Source of the DNA: Amphimedon queenslandica | Lineage: Eukaryota; Porifera; Demospongiae; Haplosclerida; Niphatidae | Direction: 5' to 3' | Length of the DNA stretch: 64,000 bases | Assembly: GCF_000090795.2 (NCBI RefSeq) | Contig: NW_003546260.1 | Span: forward strand, 414,528-478,527 | The notes under the pieces: generated by a model | What the model was told of the DNA's origin: nothing | Seen by the model: only the letters and a program-made list of their open reading frames with translations | Database searches by the model: none | Shown here: positions 18,381 through 29,835 of the stretch, piece after piece | How positions within the stretch are numbered: position 1 is the stretch's first letter | Layout: the number at the start of each line of letters is the position of its first letter | Made by a program: the position numbers and the translations under genes

Positions 18381-19383
18381 TTAACCCATTCACGGCCTGG
18401 GTTAAAAATAGAAAAATCATCCCGTGGGCAGATGTTTCATACAATGAGATAGCTGCAAAATGTAGTTGCAATTATAAGAACAGTACAAGCATACATGTTA
18501 AGTTTATTTTTAAATTGGACAAAGGGACACTTACAGTACCTGTTCCAATGCTAAACTTTTTGTACATGTAAAATTTTAGTAAAAATGCAGAAAAGTATTT
18601 TATAACTCTTGTTAAAAACATAAATAAAAAAAAGTATTTCATAATTGTGGTAATACATGGTAGAGCATGTCTGTACACAATGTCTAACAAATAGTTGTAG
18701 CTTTCCATTTTTCAGAAGTCAAGAAACAAGGCTAGAAACAGAGCCTACTAGAACAGCCTCGAGACCACGCCCACCTGCCAAAGTGCCGAAGGAAGGCTTG
18801 AAAACACAGAAACATACCATTTTTACTTCATGAATATCTTCTGTAGGTTTTACTTTAGTTATCTTATAAGTTTCAAGCTTGTTCTCCAAAAGGTAACCAA
18901 GAAAATGGGAGATAACGCGCTCCTTCCTTGAATTGCTTTGAGACCATGCCCACTTCATTTATCCATTGGTTTGTACAGTGGAAGAAGGTACATGTAGAAC
19001 AGTTTCTTCTTTTTTTAGGCACTTCATCAACCTTATAGTAGCTCTTTGGACTCCTCAGACATCATGGAGCAAAGATCTGCTGGCTATTCTTTGAGCGCAT
19101 CAGGTGTGAGTGAGATAGCAGGCCTTTTTGCAGCCATAAATGACGTCGATCGTTTCTTTGTCTGTAACACACCAAAACAACTAGCTACATGTACCTGCTT
19201 CTAACTTGGAAATATAGAAAGAGAAGGTTTGACATAGCCTTCAATACCTTTACTTTGTGCAGCAGACAATTTTAGAAATAGTTTTAAGCAGTAGTATGCT
19301 TCTCGAAGCATTAATGCGTTACTGACCATTTCAATGACCCACCCCCAGATGCATTAATGCATTATTGACCGTGAAAGGGTTAA
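18381..19383. mobile_element. piggyBac-like non-autonomous element
   Basis: Flanked by TTAA on both sides (18381-18384 and 19380-19383). The termini CCCATTCACGGCC and GACCGTGAAAGGG match inverted at 11 of 13 bases. TTAA duplication with ends beginning CCC is the signature of piggyBac. I could not read a transposase inside; small frames on both strands do not add up. Kolobok elements also use TTAA and are the alternative. Confidence 0.65.
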
Positions 19384-19682
19384 AGTTATTTGGGTGATTG
19401 GGTACTGTTGATTATTGGGATTTTCTAGATTTTTTGTTGATTGGAGTGGTTCTATATGGCAAAATTGTTGGGCCTCACTCTTGTGTATAAGAGTGATTTA
19501 TTTTATGCTGGGCAAGGCAAAAAGCAGTAAAATTAAGAGCAGTAGTATAAGCAGAAAGGTAGCGATATCAATAGTTAAGGAGTAACGTTGCTAATTAACT
19601 TTGGTGTTCTTTATCCAAGGGCTTTTTGTAAATGAAAGAGCACTAGAGCAGTATAAATGTTACAGTTATGGAAGCGTACAAG

Positions 19683-20734
19683 AAGTATAGGTTATACACC
19701 GAGGTCAAGGTTTCTATGGGATTTATTGACCGAGGGATGCAGTCCCGAGGTCAATAAATGCCATAGAAACCGAGACCGAGGTGTATAACCGTGTTCTACC
19801 ATGCATCCAATCAGATTAGATGCATTTCTTGTAGCTAGGATACACAAAAAGTATAAAAATCCTTACCATTAGCAACCAATTCATTTTAAGTCACGCACTA
19901 GAATGGAAAATCAGCTTGGTAGACATGCTCGTCTGTTCTCAAAAGATGCGACTAACACAGCCGCCATTGATAGCTCTGGAAACGCCTATCTCATCATTTT
20001 ATGACTGCCCCGCCTACTTCATTAGTGCTATATACCATCTTGTTTCGCAACGGACAAGGATTTAAAGATGCACAACAGCACTGTGCGCCATGCACAACTA
20101 AAAAAGCAATATAATGGGTAGAAAATATTCTGAATGACTGGTGCAAGGAAAGAATGAAAGATTTGGAGAAGCTCCAACCAGGCCACTCTTCTTAATGGAG
20201 AAATACTGTTTAAAATGTTTGCTGCAGCAACTGGGGAATCGATGGTTACAAACAAACCACTCACTTCGCGGCGTGGCTGCTGCTACTAGACTATTTCAAG
20301 CTGGTGTTGATGAACAATTAATCATGAAAAGAACAGGTCACAGAAGCATGGATGGTGTACGAATTTATAAGCACATTTCAGATCAACAAAATGCCGGAAG
20401 ACGTTTCCTCAATAATATTATTATTACAAACAAAAACAGCAGTAGCTAGTGACGATATACCAATTCACCTCATCCTCCAAAAGCACAAAACATATCTCTA
20501 GATGAAGACAGACACTTCAGCTTTAATAACTGCACAAACATACACATAACAATTCAAAAATAACATTACTATTATTGCTGTCATCATTTTTATTCCTAAA
20601 ATTTCCCAAACTTTGGCAGAAGTATCTAAATAATTTCCCGGAGGTTTCTAAATATTTTCCCGGGGTATTATAAGTGATTTAGACACCTCATATAATGCAA
20701 TCTGATTGATCAATTCAAAACAAGCATGGTAGAA
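19683..20734 (+). mobile_element. Crypton copy A1, internally deleted
   Basis: A DNA transposon using a tyrosine recombinase. A palindromic hairpin (19691-19790, arms ATACACCGAGGTC) is followed by a leader shared, inverted, with 48355-48720. A fragment reading NDWCKERMK follows at about 20120. The catalytic C-terminus is next (about 20220-20450): NHSLRGVAAATRLFQ carries the HxxR box, KRTGHRSMDG the third active-site His, and VRIYKH the tyrosine. The middle of the recombinase, present at 45600-46740, is missing here. The tail after 20450 (TAACTGCACAAACATACACA) matches the tail of that other copy. TTCTACCATGC at 19794 and GCATGGTAGAA at 20724 are inverted and may mark ends. Confidence 0.75.
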
Positions 20735-20851
20735 GAGTTTGTTACGCTGTACATGTGAATGGCAGAGTAGCTGTTTTGCCATACGGAACTAATAATGACC
20801 ATAGATGTACATGTACAGTACCTGTAGATGGGGTTGGAAACTACCCCTGGG

Positions 20852-21746
20852 TTTAATCATAGATAATAGAGTAAATCGGAAACGGGCATCTTATTATACA
20901 TCGCTAGGAGATGGATGCGGGTTGACATTTGCATTTAGCAACGGGAGCTCTCTTGGAGCAAAAACTGTCCTTTTGACACCTGTCATTCCAGCAGTGGTGT
21001 CAGTATACACCATTATTTATATCAAAGGAAGCAAAGGAGACATGAATCTCTCCCCAGACAATTTTGTATGTAGCTAGCATCGTCATTTACACTGATTATT
21101 TCCTCTGACATGTGAATGGTTTTAACAACATTTTGTTTTGTATCCTTATCTCAAGAGTGATAGACAGATGATAGTAAATGATTTAATCATTAATTAGAGT
21201 ACCAAAATGGGGATGTCGCCCACTATTGTTTGTTTGGAAAAATCATTACGTCTTTCTGTAATGATCAATTTACTGATAAATTTGAGACGTTTGTTTTGTA
21301 CCCTTAACATAAAAACCAAAGGGTCTGTGACATTAGCTATCACACCATTGTATAGTTCGACACACTGGAGGTCGCCGACACCGTTTCTATTCAATAGGTT
21401 GTACAAAACAAAATATAGAATTAAATATAGTAAGTGTGATCAATAATGATGGCTAATTCATGAAACACCAAATTTAAACTGCAAATGGATACGTTGCTAC
21501 AGCAGACAGCTTGAGCAAATAGGAAGAAGGTTTCTCAACATTATTGAAGGGTTACCTGTACAAAATAAGACTTTATGCAACAAAAAACTACCTAAGAAGT
21601 ATGCTTACCTGCTTCAACTTTCATCCATTTTTAATTTTACATACGAGTAATTAGAGAGGTTATTTATGGTACTATCAACTCGCATTTTCCTGTTGCTACG
21701 CCCCGTTTCCAATCCTTTTCATTTACTCTAATATCTATGGTTTAAT
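20852..21746. repeat. Inverted-repeat element
   Basis: The left end (20852-20886; AGAGTAAATCGGAAACGGG) is mirrored at the right (21701-21746; CCCCGTTTCC then ATTTACTCTAATATCTATGG). About 0.9 kb long with no recognised protein. The superfamily is unknown. Confidence 0.6.
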
Positions 21747-22380
21747 ATTACAAGGCGAGTTGGGACTGCATTGGACTATGCTGTTCAAGTTTTAGCATAC
21801 CATTGGCGAAGCTTTATGTGATTCTAGTTACTGCAATTTAGAATGTAGCAACCAAGTTTTACCGCTATAGATACATGTACTGTTTAAGATTCTTCAGTGC
21901 ACAGTGGTGTTCATTTTTGTGTGTGTCGGGTATTTTGTGAGTAATAGAATCCCGGATGATCTGGCAAGAAGTTTTTAAGCCTAAGAAGCTGTACTAGGAA
22001 ATATTACCTAAATGAATGTCATGTTGCACTGAAGGCTGTTTAAAGAATCTATGGAACAGTATTTAAACTAGAAATTTGTCAGGTCACCATTTGACTTCTT
22101 TGTTTCATTTTGGTGACTATGTAGAGTGCTCTAGTCACCCTTTTGGTGACCAGTTTACATGTGACACGTGGGTTTGTGCATGCGCATAGCAGCAAATGAA
22201 TAATAATAAATAATTTATTATTTATTATTATATTTATTACTAAAACTTTACAATATACAGAAACACTGAATTTGGGAGCAAAAAAGAAAAAAAGACAGAA
22301 TGCATAGTTGAAGGCACAACTATAGTATATGGGAGACCTGAAAAATTACATGTAAAAATACAGAATTAAATTAAAAGTGA
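21747..22380. other. No gene seen; AT-rich simple repeat
   Basis: Unremarkable sequence apart from a run of AATAAT/ATTATT words at about 22197-22240 that forms its own inverted repeat. Confidence 0.4.
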
Positions 22381-23000
22381 GTTAAATTAAAGTAAACCAG
22401 AACTGTGTGGTTGAGAGTAGCAATTCTGGCATGGACATTTTAGATGGTAAGTGCATGGATAAGTTGCAGTAAAATTACTTAAAAATTTCTTTCCATGTAA
22501 AATCAGAAATAAGTGATTTGAGAGCGAGAAATGGTAATGACATGTCAATGGGAAGAAGTATGTTCTAGAGAGTGGGGAGGCAATTAAAATAGAGAAACCT
22601 AGTATTGTTGTTGGGTGAAAAGTGATATTGAAGTTTGCCACATGAAGCAGATCTAGTATGAATTGAACCATTGGAGAACGAAAAAAATCTCATGATATCA
22701 AAATTGGGAGGTGGGTTCTTAACACATCTAATGAAGAACAGAATGTCGTGCAATTCGAAGAAGTACATGTACATCAAAGGTGTTTAGTGGAGACTAATGA
22801 GACGAGATTTGTAATCTGAGACAAAATTGTTAAGGATAAATTTAGTGGAGCATCTGGGAAATCTTTCTAGGGATATGATATCTTTAATGAATCTAGGCTT
22901 CCACAGTTGAGAACAAAAGGATAGCTGAGAACAAATGAAGCAAAGTTATAGAGCTCTTTTTAGATTGGGACTACACTGAGGAGAGATATTGCACCGAATC
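22380..23000 (-). mobile_element. CR1/L2-like LINE, 3' fragment
   Basis: On the minus strand it reads ELHDILFFIRCVKNPPPNFD and SASCGKLQYHFSPNN, the C-terminal part of the same non-LTR protein seen better preserved at 61160-61846, and ends HLKCPCQNCYSQPH. No polymerase core is left. The AT-rich repeats at about 22356-22395 are probably its 3' tail. A 5'-truncated, decayed copy. Confidence 0.75.
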
Positions 23001-23258
23001 AAAGAGAGCATCTTATAGACCTTTTGGTGCTGAATATATTCATAATGTTACCATAATAATTTCTAACTTTTAACCCCACCATTTTGGTGTCCTACATGGC
23101 CAATCTTTTACATGGTAGAAAAAAGTTTTCCTCTTTTTCCGGAGCTGATAAGAATAGATATAATGCTGAAGTAGAATGGATCAGTGGTCAGAAGTACTGT
23201 GATCTATCAGACCCATGCCAGATTTGTGAATGGATTGATAACATCGAGAAGTGCCTTA

Positions 23259-23451
23259 GGCTATGTTTACACAGCAACACAAAACGCATCGTTTTTAAAG
23301 TATCCACTTTGAACACTGTTTTCGTTTCCGTAGAGTTCTATCAAGATTCTATCATGTTTTCATTCGTTTCTGTGTAAACAGAAGCATAAAACAGGCACAA
23401 TACTATACGGATTGCATCGTTTTCGTTGCTGTGTAAACTGTAAATGTGGCC
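23259..23451. mobile_element. Harbinger-like MITE
   Basis: A 193-bp element with TTA on both sides (23256-23258, 23452-23454). The ends start GGCTATGTTTACAC and, from the other side, GGCCACATTTACAG, followed in both by ACACAGCAAC. Three-base TTA duplications and GG-starting ends suit PIF/Harbinger. Noncoding. Confidence 0.7.
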
Positions 23452-24164
23452 TTAGTTGCAGTCAGCTTGTGGACATAGAAAGCAATGAAGGCTTATAAAA
23501 GTTTAGAATCATACAAATATTACAACAGGTAGGTTGTTGGACAGTTGCTATGTCTTTATTTTGCTGGCCATAGTGGATAAGGGTTCAAACTATTTTGCTA
23601 CATTGTGTATCTGACAAATTGTTAAATTGATATAATTGTTACTGTTCTACTTTAGTAAATTTATGTAAATCAGTTTTGGAAATATATACTTGTTTCAGAA
23701 AAAAAAATTATGACTGGAAAATAGTAATACAAACAAAATTCATAATAATCAATTATACTTGTAATAAAACCACTTTACGACAATATGGACAGTATCCCCA
23801 ATGCATTAAGTTGTGGTGGAACCATTCACTGTGACAGTTAGGACATACCATCGCAAGCAATCAGCTTTTCCCTGTGTTCCCTCCAGAAACAATATGTACC
23901 AACTTCATTTCTCGTTTGTAGCACTCTGTTTCTTGTCCTGTTGGCATTTAGAATACCAGCAGTGCCGGAACCTATTCCTTAAGGCCGAACTGTAATGACT
24001 TCTTTGGCTCTTGCTAGCAACAGCCCCCCTTGTATCTTTGTAGAGCACTTGTTCTATAGGCTTGTTTCTCAACTGTATTGTAATCAAAATACTGATAGTA
24101 TATTATCTATTATGCTTGGGATTATTATGGTGTTTGTACAAAAGTCATAAGTACTGACCTACCT

Positions 24165-25122
24165 CCCTTGTAAAAAATCCCAGCAAGATCTTATAAGGTT
24201 TTTCATGATTTCACATGATTATACAAGAAAACGTAAGATAGTAATCTTGTAAAATCTTAACACAGAAATTCTTGCAAATTCTTATTTAAGATTTGATAAG
24301 ATTTGAACAGTTTTGTCAGATCTTGTGAGATCTATCATAACTATAACTCTTGTAAGAATTTTAAAGATCTTATGAATAAAGGAATATGTCAGAAAATGTA
24401 AGATCATGCCTCACTTAAATCTTGTAATATCACACCTTGTAAGAACTAAGGTGATCTTGTTAAATTGAAATCTAATAAGATCTTACAAAATCTAGTAAGT
24501 TTATGATCTTGAAGAATCATCCATGATCACATGACACATAAGATCACTCATTAAGTTGTAAAAGATCTTGAAAGATCTTACAAATTGCATGATGTCACAG
24601 GAAGTGGTAGACAACCCACGATAGCCTTTACGATATGGCAGTATGTAAAGAAAGTAAAGTTTCAATCTAATTAAATCAAAAAGTTAATGAAGTTCACATT
24701 AACCTTCACATCATTAAGTAATTCATTTATGCAATGTAAGAATATCTTGCTCAGATCTTACTGTTACATCTATTTTTCATAAACTGAAACTTCATGTAAG
24801 AACTCAACTAATATTAATAAAGCAAGATCCCATGATATCTTTCATGTTCTTTGTTTCAAAATCAGGTAAGATCTTGCTGTTATCTTAAGGTAAGATCTTG
24901 CTGTTATCTTAAGGTAAGATCTTGCTGTGATCTTCTAAGAATTTGGTAAGATCTTGAGAAAGATCCTGTAAGATCTTGCTTACATTTTGATAGCAAGATT
25001 TAACGCTATCTTACATGATCCTTGTTTCAAAATCAGGTAAAATCTTGTGAAATATTAACAAGAATCTTGTTAAGAATTTTAAAGAAACTTAACAAGAATC
25101 TTGCTGGGATTTTTCACAAGGG
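24165..25122. mobile_element. 958-bp inverted-repeat element of AAGATCTT units
   Basis: The ends are inverted: CCCTTGTAAAAAATCCCAGC on the left and GCTGGGATTTTTCACAAGGG on the right. The whole interior is a loose array of the self-complementary word AAGATCTT and variants (TAAGATCTTG, AAATCTTGTAA) in both orientations. It includes a clean tandem of GGTAAGATCTTGCTGTTATC at about 24863-24935. No protein frame. The superfamily is not recognised and no clear target duplication was seen. Confidence 0.8.
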
Positions 25123-27685
25123 CTGTGACTGTCTGCTGGTCTACTTTGTTGAAAACCAGTTCTGATAGCAGCTATACACATATCTTTCCATGGAGAAACG
25201 ATAAAAAGACAAATTCTGTCCCTTTTTATGACGTGAATGACAGCCAACTACATAACAAGAAGGCCATTACTGTTGTATTTTGGACACCAAAATGGTGGTT
25301 TTGAAATTTTATGAAATTTTTTTCTTATTAGAACAATATGGTCTATTCATGAATATATTTAGCACCAAGAAGTCTATATGCTTTGGCACTAATCTGTTAG
25401 CACTGATGAGACCAGTCTGAGTCAGATGATAGCCAGATGCCCAGGTCCTTCACTAAATTCTTGTTTGGTGTATCAACCATTGATGGTGTAACTAGGAGGT
25501 GGAAGTAGGGAAGAGGAACTGGAAAATCTCATGTAGGAGCATTTAGTATGGTTAAAAAGCATCTTTGCCTGCTCAGATCAAATAACTAGAGAGTTAAGGT
25601 CATTCTAAAGAGACAAGCAATCACCAGGAGACACAAATGGGGCAAAAAGATTTTATATTATTGGCAAACTCCAAAGGTAGAGCTTTGCTCAGGGCAGAAG
25701 GAAGATTGTCAATGTACAGGATGAGTAAGAGGGGCCCCAGAATGCTCCCTTGAGGAATGCCAGAGAGGACTGGAAGCACAGAAGACTTAGCACCAAGGAC
25801 CACTACTCATTGCTGCCTTGAAGTGAGGTAGCACTTGAACCACTTGAGTAATGTCCCACTGAAGCCTACTGAGGATAATTTAGATTGCATAATGTACTAT
25901 CAAAAGCCTTTCTTATGTCAAGATATACGATATCAGTGGAGGACTTAGTAGAAAACGCTTCCATGATAGAACTGAGGAATATTAGCAGTTGGTAAAGAAC
26001 AGATCTGTTAGCAAGAAAGCCAAACTGGAGGGGAGAGAGATGGGGGAGACAAAGTCAAGGATTTTGTTGTAGACCAGCTTTTTGAGAACTTTAGAGACCG
26101 AGCATAGCAGTGAAATGGGTCTATAGTTGGATATCAGACTTACGTGTATCTCCAGCCTTATGAATTGGAGAAATAAGGTGAGTTAGCCATTCTAATGGCA
26201 GAGAACCTGTCATAAGAGACTGAGAGAACAAGTGGTGAATAGGAGAATGTAGGGAAAGACAGCAAGCCCGGAATATCAGAGGACCAATATCATCAATTCC
26301 CTTAGCTTTCTGAGGGTCAAGGATTGACAGTAATTCGTTATACCTTTGTGTCAGAAATTTAAATAGAGTCTAACATCCTTGTGGGGCAGGAGGAAAGAGA
26401 GGAGAGAGAGGAACACAGAGTAATAGTAATGACTAAAAGACTTAGCAATGGAGCTGTCAGTAGATGCAGTCACAGAATTATAGTGCATAGTAGCAGGTAA
26501 CAGGTAGGACTTCATCATACTCCTAAGATATCTCATGGGTCAGAGAGAAGCTTAGCCTCATAATCAGCCCTAGCCTGAGCAATCTGCTGTTGCAACAGAT
26601 TGGACACTTGAGCAGTTCTGTCCATCTTTGTGTAAGAACCAGGGCGCAGATGTCGTTTTAAGGTCTGCAATTTGTTACAATTATGAACAATGGTAGGGGT
26701 GAATCAGGATGGGTAACTACAGGCTTTCAGGCCCACTTTTGGAACCAAAAGGTCAAACCCTTTGTAAATGGAATCTCTTATGTAGGACCGTATGAATTCA
26801 ACATCTTTGGAAGCAAAGCAAGGACTAAATTTCTTTATTTAATAAGAAATCATTAATACCCGCAAGATCAGCCTTTTGGAAGTTAGGTACCAAACAAGAG
26901 ACTGAGTGAGACTTGGGGAGAGAGCCTCTGGAAAAGAGGTTGAAAGCTACCAATAAGTGATCAGAGAAATGAGAGAAGACATTAGGATCAGATAACTGTA
27001 ACATCATGAATGGGGACACTAAGAGGAGACAGTACTCTATCTAAGACATTACCCTTGACATGGGTCGGTTAGTTGACCACTTGAGCAAGATTCAAGTCAA
27101 ATAAGAGATCACAGAACAGCTCAGAGTTAAGTGAGGCACCCGCAATTGTGTCCCAGCTATATCAGGGAAATTGAAGTCACCAAGAACTATAGGATTGGGA
27201 TAAAGGAAGAGATGAATTGTCTTAAACTACTGTGATAGGCATCAGAGGCATTGGGAGGAATGCAGACAAGACAGAGAGAGAAAAGAAAGGAGGAAAAAGA
27301 ACAAGTAACACAGAGCAGTTCTAAATTCTGGGGAGAGATTAAGAGGGAACATGGGATTGAGGAGTGAACTGCTAGGAAAACACTACCACCTCTAGTAGGC
27401 TTATTTTGACGGAAAATTTGAAAACAGGAATGAGATAGGATTTCATTGTCGCAAATAGATGAGCAAAGCCAAAACTCACTAATGACAATGGCACGGAATG
27501 TAGAGGAATGGATAAAAGATTGAAATTTAGACAATTGACATATACCACTGAGACTTCAAGCATAACCGGGACTAGTCAATCCTGGGGCTGACCAGAGGGG
27601 GAATGAGACTGGATAGTATTAGTAGGGGATAAAATGACAGGAATTTCATGGGAGGGTGTGTTATGAAGGGAAGGTTCAAGAGGCA

Positions 27686-27880
27686 TACTGTAGGGTGCCT
27701 TTATTTGAGGGCTATAAATTTTGCTGATTTCGCAATTTTTAAAAAATTTGCAAAAATTACTTCCACAAAAATCAAATTATTATGGTACAAGATGGCAGAC
27801 AGCATATACTTTCAAAAATTAAATTTGCGAAATAAAAATCTACAAAATTTATAGCCCTCGAAAAAAGGCGCCCTACGGTA
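27686..27880. mobile_element. MITE inside LINE
   Basis: Inverted ends: TACTGTAGGGTGCCTTT on the left; from the other strand, TACCGTAGGGCGCCTTTT on the right. Both are followed by GAGGGCTATAAATTTTG. Related to, but distinct from, the ACCGTATA group. Noncoding. Confidence 0.8.
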
Positions 27881-28244
27881 GATTGAGGAGCAGCAGTGGG
27901 AGAGGAAGGTCTAGAATTGTTTCTGTCGGGTGAAGGAGTGAAAAGACTACCAACAGCAGAACCCTATAATCTATCATCAACAAATATTTGAGATGAGCCT
28001 TTTATTTCAATTGACTGTCTGGGGACTCCTGAGGCTATGAGAGGGTGCATGTCTCTCCTTAAATAGGGCTCGCTTCTGTTGTCTTAGCTTGGGGCACAGA
28101 TCAGGTTTTATGGTAAAGGGGGGTCTGTGAGAGGATCTTTTACTCAGTATCATCTGGACATCGGAAACCCTATTCATGGAGATGAGCAAAGGATGAGGCC
28201 GAGATCTCTGAGAGTTATACCCAGGGTCCCACCCAGCCTAACAC

Positions 28245-28841
28245 TAGTGTTGTATTGGTATCACATTTTGGATTTGGTTTTAGTTATGGTATTTTCACCA
28301 ATACTCATGATTTATAGATATTAGTTTTAGTAATTTTACCAAAAGTAAAACTCTATTGGTATTGGTAACGAATATTAATTTTAGTAGATTATGGTACTTA
28401 CATGTAATTTAACAAAACTAACTCTAGTCACACTATTAATTTTAGACTAATGATTTAATTGTATTAAAATTAATGGTATTAGTTCTGCATCATAAGTGTA
28501 GTAGTCTCATACGTTACTGTTCTTTGGTCTTCCACTTTTAGTAGCCATTTTGCAACTAAGATAGCTACACATAACATGTGCTTCATGAGTTTGCACATGA
28601 TAATCTAGTGATATCAATCTAATCTGTTTACCCTTCAGTGAACATTGTTGTACCAAATGTATTGCATAGAAATGAATATTGGTTATAAATTTTAGTAAAG
28701 CAATTTGTGCTATTTTTAGTATTGGTTTTAGTTATGGTATTTTAATACTTTTAGTATTAGTTTTAGTTATGATATACCAAATTTCATGACCCAGTACCAA
28801 AATACTTTTAGTATTAGTAATGGTATACCAATACAACACTA
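28245..28841. mobile_element. hAT-type MITE inside LINE
   Basis: Bounded by an exact 8-bp direct repeat CCTAACAC (28237-28244, 28842-28849). The ends TAGTGTTGTATTGGTAT and ATACCAATACAACACTA are inverted. The interior is a low-complexity run of TTTTAGTATTGG and TTTTAGTTATGG words. An 8-bp duplication and TAGTG ends suit hAT. Noncoding. Confidence 0.85.
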
Positions 28842-29147
28842 CCTAACACTGTCCGTAATAGCCAAGGCATTAATAGAACAATGTAACGAGTCAATGATGT
28901 TGTTAATTTTCTCCAGATCACTGCTTATTCTCTGCAGACGGGGAGTACCCATTGGACATTCATCAACAGTCAACACCATAAAGTACAATATTAATATTTT
29001 TAGCAGAATTATCAGTACGTGGAGTGGAGGGAGGAGTTGAAGGAAGTGTAGTAGGAGGAGCTTTAATGTGTGATGGCCAGGACAAACAAGGGCCTACAGG
29101 AATAGTCTCTGAAGTTAACAATTGAGAGACTTGATTAATTAATTAAG

Positions 29148-29507
29148 TTGACATGTGTAAAAAGAAAAATGGCTACCCTAGATCATTTCTTTATCAGAGA
29201 TTCAACAGTTTCTGAGGCTGCTGTGATTGTGAATACCAGGCAGAGAGAAATGGGTAGTGAAGAATCAGAAAGTGATTGCTCTGAAAGTCTATCCTTCAGG
29301 AAAGTGTACAAGCAAGGCTTTAATACCTCATGGCTAAACAATTTTGTGTGGCTAAGGTACACTGAAGAGAAAATGTATTGTAAGTACTGTGAAGAGGCAA
29401 AGAAGAAGAGTAGCTACTCTTCTGGTTGTATGAACTTTAGAATATCTGATATTCAGAAGCATGGTACAATATTTATTTTAAACTATACTATGAATAATTC
29501 ACTTTGA
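29148..29507 (+). pseudogene. hAT transposase N-terminal fragment
   Basis: Reads MATLDHFFIRDSTVSEAAV, then KQGFNTSWLNNFVWLRYTEE and MYCKYCEEAKKKSSYSSG followed by NFRISDIQKH. This is the zinc-binding domain (two Cys, a later Cys and His) found at the start of hAT-derived proteins such as C17orf113 and ZMYM-like families. Nothing of the catalytic part follows in frame; downstream sequence has faint remains only. Confidence 0.65.
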
Positions 29508-29835
29508 TGTTGAGAGTGTTAATGAGGTTTCCAAACTCTGTGGAGACCTGGGAAGCCATACCTATGATAACAGCATGTTTTTAGGCAGCTCTAAGAATTT
29601 AATTAAGAATTAATTTTGGCAGTAAAATGGTTTTAAGAGCTTGTCATGAACAAAAGGACAAAATGATGATGATCAACTGGAACACAGTGAATGTTACTTG
29701 TTAGAGTAGTTATTAAAGCTAAAATTAATTGTACACTGACTGAGTCCTATGAAACCTGGTAGTTGAGGTAATGATACTGGTAAGCGAGGTTGTGGTTGCT
29801 TTGTTTCTAATTCAATCTTATTATCAAGTATCACA

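Larger units (their letters stand above)
25385..29120 (-). mobile_element. CR1/L2-like LINE, long decayed copy
   Basis: Non-LTR retrotransposon read on the minus strand. From its 5' side: ORF1-like sequence (about 29110-27900; DECPMGTPRLQRISSDLEK, then KPDLCPKLRQQKRALFKERH); an endonuclease (about 27560-26830; RQNKPTRGGSVFLAVHSSIP, CLVCIPPNAS, SDHLLVAF); and reverse transcriptase (about 26360-25600; GIPQGSILGPLLLILYIDNL followed by FANN where the active site should read FADD). The 3' part stops at about 25385, earlier than the copy at 61160. Frames are broken in many places. Two MITEs are inserted, at 27686-27880 and 28245-28841. Confidence 0.8.

Noticed and set aside
18719-18958. Minus-strand frame inside the TTAA-flanked element
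   Set aside because: No motif recognised, low complexity, and it ends without any continuation.
20805-21446. Several short frames on both strands in the 20852-21746 element
   Set aside because: They arise from the inverted arms and show no domain.
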